Shown: one piece after another, positions 56,275-64,000 of the stretch
Layout: each line of letters begins with the position of its first letter
Position numbering within the stretch: the first letter of the stretch is position 1
NCBI GenBank assembly: GCA_946807835.1
Contig: OX327683.1
Coordinates: 19,597,001 to 19,661,000 of the forward strand
Direction: 5' to 3'
Source: Ailanthus altissimus
Taxonomy: Eukaryota > Streptophyta > Magnoliopsida > Sapindales > Simaroubaceae
DNA length: 64,000 nt
Notes under the pieces: generated by a model
The model's input: only the letters and a program-made list of their open reading frames with translations
The model's database searches: none
Told to the model about the DNA's origin: nothing
Program-made: the position numbers and the translations under genes

Positions 56275-59200
56275 CTATAAAAGCATATCATCAGAATGAA
56301 CCACACTCATATGAGCCACATGCTCATAAAATACCTTAGGTGATACACTTTTGGTAAGCGGATCCGCAATCATTAAGTTTATACTAATATGTTCAATAGA
56401 CACCTGAAGACTCTGAACTTTCTCTTTAACAACAAGAAACTTGATGTCAATGTGCTTCAATTTTGACGAGCTTCTGTTGTTCTTAGAATATAACTCAGCG
56501 GCTTTATTATTACAATTTACTCTCAATGGTCTCTCAATGCCATCGACAATTTGTAGCCCAATGATAAAATTTCATAGCCATATTGCTTGGTTTGATGCCT
56601 CATAGCAAGCTACAAATTCTGCTTCCATGGTGGATGAAGTTATGAGTGTCTGCTTGACACTTTTTCATGACACAGCTCCCCTAGCCACTAAGAATATATA
56701 ACCTGAAGTGGATCTTCTACTATTGAGACAACCAGCAAAATCGAAGTCTGAATACCTAATGATCTCTAAATGATCTAATCTCTGATATGTGAGCATGTAA
56801 TCTTTTGTTCTCGGTAGATACTGTATAACCTTTTTAACGGCTCTCCATTGATCTATTCCTGAGTTACTTAGATATCTGCCAAACATGCCAACTACATACG
56901 CAATATTCGGATGCGTACAAACTTGAGTATACATGAGACTCTTTACTGCTGACGTATAAGTGATATTCTTCATCTCTTTCTTCTCAATCTCATTTCTTAG
57001 GCTTTGAAGCAGACTAAATTTATCACCTTTAGCAATGGGTATGTCTCCTGATGCATAATTCTTCATGTTAAATCTACTAAGTACCTTAACGATATATGCC
57101 TTTTGTGATAAGCCAAGTATGTCACGAGATCGATCTCAATGAATCTGTATGCCCAACACAAAAGAGGTATTCCCAAGATCTTTCATTTCAAATTTATTTG
57201 AAAGAAATATCTTGGTTTCATGCAACAAACCTATATCGCTGCTTGCTAGTAGAATGTCATTCATATATAAGATAAGAAGAATAAATTTGCTCTCACTGAT
57301 CTTGTGATAAATACATTGATCAATAGTGTTTTTCTTTAAACCAAAGGAGGTAATCACTTGATCAAATTTCTGATACCATTGATGAGATGCTTGCTTTAAA
57401 CCATAGATGGGCTTCTTTAATTTGCACACCAAATATTTTGAATCTTTGGATTCAAAGTTCTCTGGTTGCAACATGTATATGGTTTCTTCAATGCCGCCAT
57501 TGAGAAACGCAATCTTTACGTCCATCTGATATAGCTTTAAGTCATAATGAGCTACAATTGCCATAATAATTCTAAAAGAGTCTTTCGATGAAACTGGAGA
57601 GAAAGTCTCTTTATAATCAATGCCTTCCTTTTGAGTGAAACCTTTTACGACTAGTCGTGCCTTATATCTTTCGACATTGCCTTTCGAATCTCGTTTGGTT
57701 TTGAAAATCTATTTACAACCAATTGGTTTTGCTCCTTTAGGTAATTCGACAAGATCTCAAACGTCATTGTCTTGCATTGATTTCATCTCATTTTTCATGG
57801 CATCTATCTATTTCTGGGAGTTCACACTTTGTTTGAATTGAATGAAAGTTATTGGATTATCTTCCAGTCCTACATCAAACTCATATTCTTATAGATACAT
57901 GACAAAATCATTTGAAATCGTTGATCTCCTTTCCCTGGTGGATCTCTTTAATGGCACTTCCAATTGAGGTTGTTGTTGTTGTTGCTCCTCTATATGAGTA
58001 GGAGCAGGTTCTTCAATATTATTGGGAGATATCTCAAGAACGTCTTGATTATCTGTATTTGCATCCAACATAATGACATGTGCAATTACCTGGCCATTAT
58101 CAGTTGCACTATTAGGAATAGTTACATATTCCTCTTCAAAGATAATGTTCCTGAGTTTAACACTTCCACTATATTCAACATCCTCAATGAACTTAGCATT
58201 CCCTATCTCGAAAAAGGATCTGCTTGAGGGATCATAAAACTTGAAACCCCTCGATCTCTACGAGTATCCAATAAAGTAGCAGTTTACTGTTCTTGAGTTC
58301 AACTTTCTTTCATTAGACCTGTATGGCCTAGCCTCAGCTGGACAACCCCAGACATGCAAATGCCTAATACTAGGCTTCTTTCCAGTCCATAGCTCATATA
58401 GGGTTTTAGCTACTACTTTACTTGGAACTTGATTAAAGATATATACTGCAGTCTTTAAGGCTTCACCCTAAAGAGATTCTGGTAAAGAAGAATGATTTAT
58501 CATACTTCTAACTATATCCTTTAAGGTCCGATTTCGTCTCTCAACTACACTATTTTGACTTAGAGTCCCCGGTAAGGTGTATTGAGAAACGATGCCACAT
58601 TCTTGCAAATATCTCCCAAAATGGTCTGGACGTTGTTCACCTAATCCGTCATATCTGCCATAGAACTCACCACCATGGTCAAATTTAACGGCTTTAATTT
58701 TCTTGCTAAGCTGATTTTCAACTTCAGCTTTATAGGCTTTGAAAACTTCCAATGATTGAGACTTCTCATGAATCAAGTATAGATACTCATAACGAGAACA
58801 ATCGTCTATGAAAGTAATAAAATATTGCTAGCCATTCTAGGAAGCTGTAGGGAATAGACCACAAATATCAGTATGAATTAATTCCAAGACATTTGAACTC
58901 TTGTTGGCACCAACTTTTCTAATATTTGTTTTTTTTCCCTTAATGCATTCAATACATATTTTAAAATCTTAAAAATCAAGGAAATTTAGAATTCTTTCTG
59001 ACATAAGCATTTGAATTCTTTGTTTAAAAATGTGTCCTAAATGCTTATACCATAACATATAAGAATTCTCATTAATTAATTTGCGCTTTATACCATAATT
59101 GCTTACGTGTAAGGTTTCATTAATTTGTGAGGCATGAAAATCCAATTGATATAAATTATCAACTAAAGAACCAGTACCAATATTTGAATTCTGAAAGAGA

Positions 59201-60369
59201 CTAAACTTTTTATTTCTGAAAGAATAAGAGTAACTGAATTTTTCTAAATAAGAAATAGAAACTAAATTCCATCTAAATGACGGTATATAAAAAGTCTCAT
59301 GCAAATCCAAATAAAAACCAGATTCTAATTGTAATCTAAAAAATCTAATTGCCTCAACAGGAGCCTTGTTACCATCACCCACATAGATGAATCTTTTAGT
59401 ATCAATTAGCGGTCGGCTCCTTAGACAACCCTGTATAGTCACACTTATGTGAGTAGTTGCACATGTATCTATCCACCAAGTGTGACTTGGAACTAAAGCC
59501 AAATTAACTTCTGAACAAACAAAGTTGAGAAGTTTATCCTTTTTGTCGAGCCATTTTGCATATTTGGAACAATCCTTCTTCACATGTCCAACTTTCTTGC
59601 AAAAGTAACAAGAGATTTCAGTATTCTATTTCTTTTGTACCTTAGGCTGTGAAGTTCTAATGTCTGCAGCTCTTTTTCCTTTATTATTCCATTTTCTTTT
59701 CTTGTTGGCAGTATTGTCATTGAAAAGAGTTGTTAAATGAGCACTCTCTATCTTTTCTTGTTTCAATCTTTCTTCCTCTTACACACATTGAACAATGAGC
59801 TCATTAAGAGTCTATTTCTCTTTTTGAGGATTATAACTAATCTTAAAAGGACTATATTGTATAAGAAGAGAGATTAAGACCAGGTGCACGAGAATGTCAT
59901 CAGACAATTCTAACTTTAGTGCCCTTAATCTTGTAACAAGATTAGACATTTCCATAATGTACTCCCTTGTATTTTCTTTGCCTTTATACCGCATTGAAAC
60001 AAGCTTAGACAAAATGGTGCTTGTTTCAACCTTTTCATTATCAGTGAATCGGTTTACTATTTGGCATAGGAAATTTTTAGCATTTTCTTCCTCAGGCACT
60101 GCGCCCCTGGTAGTATCTGGAATAGAGTGCTTCATGAACATCGAACTCATACGGTTAGAATGCTCTCATTTTTCATAAAGTACCCTTTGTTCAGTAGTAC
60201 TTCTATCAGTAGGGGCGGGAGGTTCTTCCATCCGGATTGCATAGTTTAAATCCATACACCCTAGTGCAATGGTAATGTGCTCCTTCCATTTCCTAAAGTT
60301 AGTGCCATTAAGCACTAGAACGTTGTTCAAGTTGACAGATATAGAAGAAGCATTTACTGTATAGAACAA
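56275..60369 (-). pseudogene. Copia polyprotein, degraded (6.6-kb element)
   Basis: Gag starts MFYTVNASSISVNLNNVLVL at 60369 and includes NFRKWKEHITIALG and LSKLVSMRYKGKENTREYI. The zinc knuckle CYFCKKVGHVKKDC is intact. The protease reads WWIDTCATTHIS (DTG is DTC). The integrase has FKAYKAEVENQLSKKIK and VVERRNRTLKDIVRSM. RT has YQMDVKIAFLNGGIEETIYM, and LYMNDILL where YMDD/YVDD is expected, so a catalytic Asp is Asn. RNase H has SDFDFAGCLNSRRSTSGYI; the region after VARGAVS is damaged. Several frame breaks. Dead. Confidence 0.82.
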
Positions 60370-61520
60370 ACAAAAAACTCACAATCATAACCATGTTATT
60401 TAATCATGCATTCATATACACACATGGCATAAGATATAATAAATTGGGTCATTATAAGATACCAAACACAATATTGCTATTTAGTCTTTGGACAGAAATA
60501 ACAATTTGTAAACGATACTTTAAAAACTTTGACAATAAACATTGATAATAGATCCTGCCAATAATACATCTTTCTTTGGACCGACATATTATATGCATAG
60601 AAAGTGCCAAAGTTTATCACATATTTACTGTCACATGTGTTTATTATTTGGCCAAAAATATATTTTTTTGCATAAATTTAAACACAATTATTTATTTTCT
60701 TTAATAATACCCACATATTTCAAAATAAATAAATCTACATAAAATAGGTTACTTTTGTGGCATTTTAATTCAATTTAATTTATTTTAAAATACTGGATAT
60801 GAGTTTGTAGAAAAATGGAGAAAAAATAGAATGGTCAAAGTCAAAGTCAACGGTCAAAAGTCAATAGTCAAATTATGTCAAAATTAGGACGAGACTGAAA
60901 TGGGTAGGGACTAAAGTAGTTAGGTCAAGTCAAGTCTAACCTTTTCGAATTACCCAAACCCTAAATTTTATCTAATAACCTAAACTCAAAATGGGTCTAG
61001 GTCTATCCTAACTTACTTGATTTGGCTAATATGTTAGATATAAAATATTTAGGCCCTATAAAATCTTTATGAACCATATAAAATTGATCTGATAAACTTC
61101 TAAAATTTATGAATATTAACTACCTGATATATGCTACAAATAGAAAGAAATCCCATCAAAATTGACATTATCAATTTGACTTTAAATAAAATTTAACTTC
61201 AACCTCTTTTTTATTTATTTAGTTGAACCCAAAAAAATAAATAAATAAATAAATAAAACATATTCCATAATTCCAAATACGATATAACATCTTTTAATTT
61301 TAACGCTTTCTACACTTAATATATATATATATAATATATTAATGCAAATAACAATACTAGATTAAAAAGAACATGCCTTTTTTTTTTGTCCATGCCGCAT
61401 ATAGCCTTTTTTTATAATAATTATGTTTGAATTATAAATTTTAATATAATTCAATTAACGCACACTTTAAATCTCCTTAATTTAGTGTTAAATTTTTTAT
61501 CTCTTAATGATTTAACACGA
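60370..61520 (-). other. Leader of the 6.6-kb Copia element
   Basis: Non-coding and AT-rich. Contains a stretch with repeated GGTCAAAGTCAA/AGTCAACGGTCAAAAGTCAA words (60833-60875), an (AATA)n run near 61228-61258 and a TA-rich microsatellite near 61318-61340. Confidence 0.5.
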
Positions 61521-61534
61521 GTATTCTGATACCA
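61521..61534 (-). other. Primer-binding site of the 6.6-kb Copia element
   Basis: TGGTATCAGAATAC on the minus strand, 2 nt from the LTR; the first ten bases fit initiator Met-tRNA. Confidence 0.75.
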
Positions 61535-61536
61535 TT

Positions 61537-61989
61537 TATAGGATAAAAAATTTTAATTGATGAAAAAATTACTATAGTCAGGATCTCATGTTAAATCATC
61601 AAGAAGAATAAAATTGAAAGCGTATCTGAATTTATGGAGACGCAAAAAAATTAGGGTTGATACCTTCCACGTCTAAACCTTTTCTTTATGAGAGAAAAGT
61701 TACCGTCACTCACTGATGAGATGTAAATGAATAATACGTTAAAGTTTAGACTGAGGACCTCAACCTATTATTTATAGTATTTTATTTTATTTTGACCCAT
61801 CATAAAATAAAATAAAATAACTGAATCTCTACATATTAAAACTCATACCATACGTGATGACTTAAAAATTCAATAATAAATAAATTTTATTTGATCACTT
61901 TTAATAAATAATAAAAATTAAACAATCAATAATATACAATCAATTAATATATATATATATAAGTCCACTTTAATATATAATACTCAACA
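61537..61989 (-). repeat. 5' LTR of the 6.6-kb Copia element
   Basis: Partner of 55370-55825. Starts TATAGGAT (TG changed to TA) and ends ATACTCAACA. Colinear, with many substitutions. Confidence 0.85.
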
Positions 61990-62411
61990 AAAATCTATTC
62001 TTAATTTGATTCTTCCATCTAATAGTGTGTTTGAGGTCTCACGAAAAATTCAACTTCATAACACACCATACTTAATCGAGATGGTCCCATCAAATCATTT
62101 AAAGGCAAGAGAGTAATCCTTGAAGAAAAAAGTTAGTTGCAAAAACTAAAGTAATTAATGAGTACATTGAGCATGGTTTGAGGCGAGAGACAAGAGGATT
62201 GGTGATAGGTCATTTCTATAAGTTTATATTATCAAAGAGTCACAAAACAAATACAAGAAGAAGATCGAAGTATTATTATTCTAAGTTTCGAAGAAGGTTG
62301 ATGAGAAAGGATATAAGTTTGCATTTGAAGATTTTTTGTTGCTCTATTTCAAGTTTCATCCTCCGAACCTAATTTAAACTCGAGGACAAGTTTTTTTAAG
62401 AGGATGAGAAT
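61990..62411 (+). pseudogene. Tail of a degraded non-autonomous Gypsy element
   Basis: Ends with TTCATCCTCCGAACC, then CGAGGACAAGTTTTTTTAAG, AGGATGAGAAT, the layout of the purine tract and end of plant Gypsy (chromovirus/TR-GAG-like) elements just before the 3' LTR. Upstream, the segment CATCAAATCATTTAAAGGCAAGAGAG resembles the beginning of their gag. No full domain remains. Confidence 0.4.
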
Positions 62412-64000
62412 TTAATTTAGAAGTTTTTTAATTTTTTTTAGGTCTATTTTTTATTTTTTATTTTAGTTAAACTTATTTTACTAAGTTTTTATATTTTAAT
62501 CATATTTTGTTATTTTATTTGATTCGAAATTTGAGGTTATTTGGCTTAATTAAATAATATTTGAATTAATCTTTATAAATAGGCTTGTAATTTGTATTAT
62601 TTTTTTAAAATTTTGAATAATATTTGTAGTACATGTGCCTCCAGCAAAAGACATCCAGCCTTTTGATTTATTTTGTTTAAGCATGATATGTTGATTTGTC
62701 ATGTTAAGTAAGAAGAATTTGCTACACGTAGCTCCTGTTTCACGCAAAAAATTGTGTTATCAAGCAAATGAGAGACATGCAGATGAGTGCTTCGTCATGC
62801 ACTCATTGACTTTGGCCATTCGGCTTCCCGTAATTGGTTGAATGGGCAGACAACTTAGCTATAAATAAAAGCAAATAGCATCATTTTTTATTCATTCAAA
62901 CAGTGAACAAACAAAAGAAGTGAATTGGGAGAAAGGAAAGGGAAAGAAAAAAAAAGAGAAAACCAAGAAAGAAAAGTAAAAATAAAAGAAAAGAAAGGAA
63001 GAAAAAAAAGAGAGAAGAAAGAAATTTACATTTAGTAATTTAACAAGTAACAGTTTTATAATATCAAAATATTTATACTCCAATATTTATAATAAGTTTA
63101 ATAATATATTTTTATTCACTATAATATAGAAGGAGTATCGATAATTTATAATCAAGATTCAGACTCAACTCAAAATTAACGTATATTTGTGTGTGGATAA
63201 TTATATATATATAATATGTTTTCAATACATCAATTATGATTTGATTATATGTTATCTGATTTATTTTATTTATATTTTATTTTTAAATATATAAATATTT
63301 ATATTAATTAATATTTTTAAAAATATTTTTAAAATTTGTTCTAATATTATTTATGATTATATTAGTTACAAAATTATTTATGCTTCCATAATTTTATATA
63401 GTAATAATTTTGAAACACTAAATATATATCATTTTCTTTAGTATAGTTACTCTACACATACTTAAGACTAATTTATTTTGCTCTATCTGAGCTATGAAGT
63501 ATTATGTCAGGTGAAACCATGTTCCCCCATTATGTTTGTGCGTGAGTTATTCTACTAGGTAAACTCGCATTTTTTTTAGTATAAGTTTGGTATAATTTTT
63601 AATATGTATATAATACCTATTTTCAAAGTTATGTTACATATACTAACTTCAAAATAAATTTTATAACAACTTATGATATTAATACATATTTTATATTTAT
63701 TCAGAATACATTCTTATGATCTTTATATGATTTAGACTTGTACATATATTAGAAATATTCTTTAGAACATTTTTGTTAAAAATATAGTTTTGTTAGTGTA
63801 TATATATATATATATATATTATATAAAGTATCTAATATTTTTAGAATTATATTCACTCATTGAGTTACAAACTCACTTTTTTTTTTCTAACTTGCAACAA
63901 AGACATCATGTAAAATAATTTATACTTTACATTTGAAAGTCTAGCCATCATGCACTCAACTCTATATGTTGTCACATTTTGCATAAACATGTATATCTTT
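62412..64000. other. AT-rich end of window, possible LTR of the degraded Gypsy element
   Basis: 62440-62640 resembles 53050-53260. A TATA box (TATAAATA at 62860-62867) in CTTAGCTATAAATAAAAGC is followed about 30 nt later by TTTTTTATTCATTC and then a long purine-rich run (62930-63030). This could be an LTR promoter or a host promoter with a 5' UTR; no CDS follows within the window. The rest (63040-64000) is AT-rich with an (AT)n run near 63800 and no recognised feature. Confidence 0.3.
62860..62867 (+). promoter_or_regulatory. Probable TATA box
   Basis: TATAAATA with a CCAAT-type word on the opposite strand about 25 nt upstream (GTAATTGGTTG) and a TTGACTTTGG (W-box-like) word at about 62807. 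No downstream ORF of note, so it may belong to an LTR. Confidence 0.35.

Larger units (their letters stand above)
55370..61989 (-). mobile_element. Copia element, 6.6 kb, old and degraded
   Basis: Two LTRs of about 455 bp (55370-55825 and 61537-61989) share TGTAGGATAAAAATC...CCCAACA structure but differ at many sites, so it is older than the 4.8-kb Copia. A Met-tRNA primer-binding site lies inside the right LTR, and minus-strand coding gives the orientation. The coding region has gag, zinc knuckle, protease, integrase, RT and RNase H with many stops. The flanks (GAATA and AAAAT) do not show a clean duplication. Confidence 0.85.

Noticed and set aside
62930..63035. Purine-rich tract as a gene or regulatory array
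   Set aside because: Low-complexity AG sequence; its minus-strand ORF is Phe/Ser repeats without meaning.

Overview
This is plant nuclear DNA, most likely from a eudicot. It is AT-rich and crowded with nested plant LTR retrotransposons of Ty3/Gypsy and Ty1/Copia type, whose primer-binding sites match plant initiator Met-tRNA. It also carries a hAT element and a MITE-like fold-back. There is no sign of bacterial gene organisation, and no rRNA, tRNA or CRISPR. The species cannot be named from the sequence.

Layout. (1) 1-10113 is a large Tekay-type (chromovirus) Gypsy derivative in + orientation: a 5' LTR entering from the left edge, a primer-binding site at 3655, a relic of the pol/chromodomain end at about 7207-7399, a purine tract, and a complete 2.7-kb 3' LTR (7397-10113). 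Nearly all of gag-pol is missing. In its place, on the opposite strand, are an intact intronless LONELY GUY (LOG) cytokinin-activating-enzyme-like gene (4092-4757) with its own TATA box and poly(A) signal, and a second unidentified ORF (5342-6502) broken by one stop codon, also with a TATA box. (2) 10114-12798 is mixed flank, with an LTR-like remnant and some candidate exons of an unidentified gene on the minus strand. (3) 12804-51917 is one old Tat-lineage Gypsy element of about 12.6 kb with a perfect 5-bp target duplication (GGACT). It has been split into pieces by later insertions: a solo LTR (14591-15866), a solo LTR (15998-20509) that itself holds an inverted solo LTR of the same kind (18132-20270), a solo LTR (23936-38666) that holds a 12.4-kb Copia element (25380-37779) that in turn holds another solo LTR (32695-34870), a hAT element (40246-41419), and a Copia element (45697-50485). 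(4) 51923-64000 holds older debris: a MITE-like fold-back (54638-54827), a third Copia element (55370-61989) and the tail of a degraded Gypsy element (about 62000-62411), followed by an AT-rich end.

How it fits together. No autonomous transposon here looks active. All reverse transcriptases are interrupted by stops or frameshifts, and two have also lost catalytic aspartates. The only full-length, uninterrupted, recognisable protein gene is the LOG-like gene inside the Tekay derivative. Its sequence is unusual: the last glutamate of the PGGxGTxxE catalytic motif is lysine, and the C terminus ends in a basic cluster followed by an LxLxL (EAR-like) motif. This combination of a transposon-borne LOG gene, a probably damaged active site and a repression-type tail is the most interesting signal in the window.
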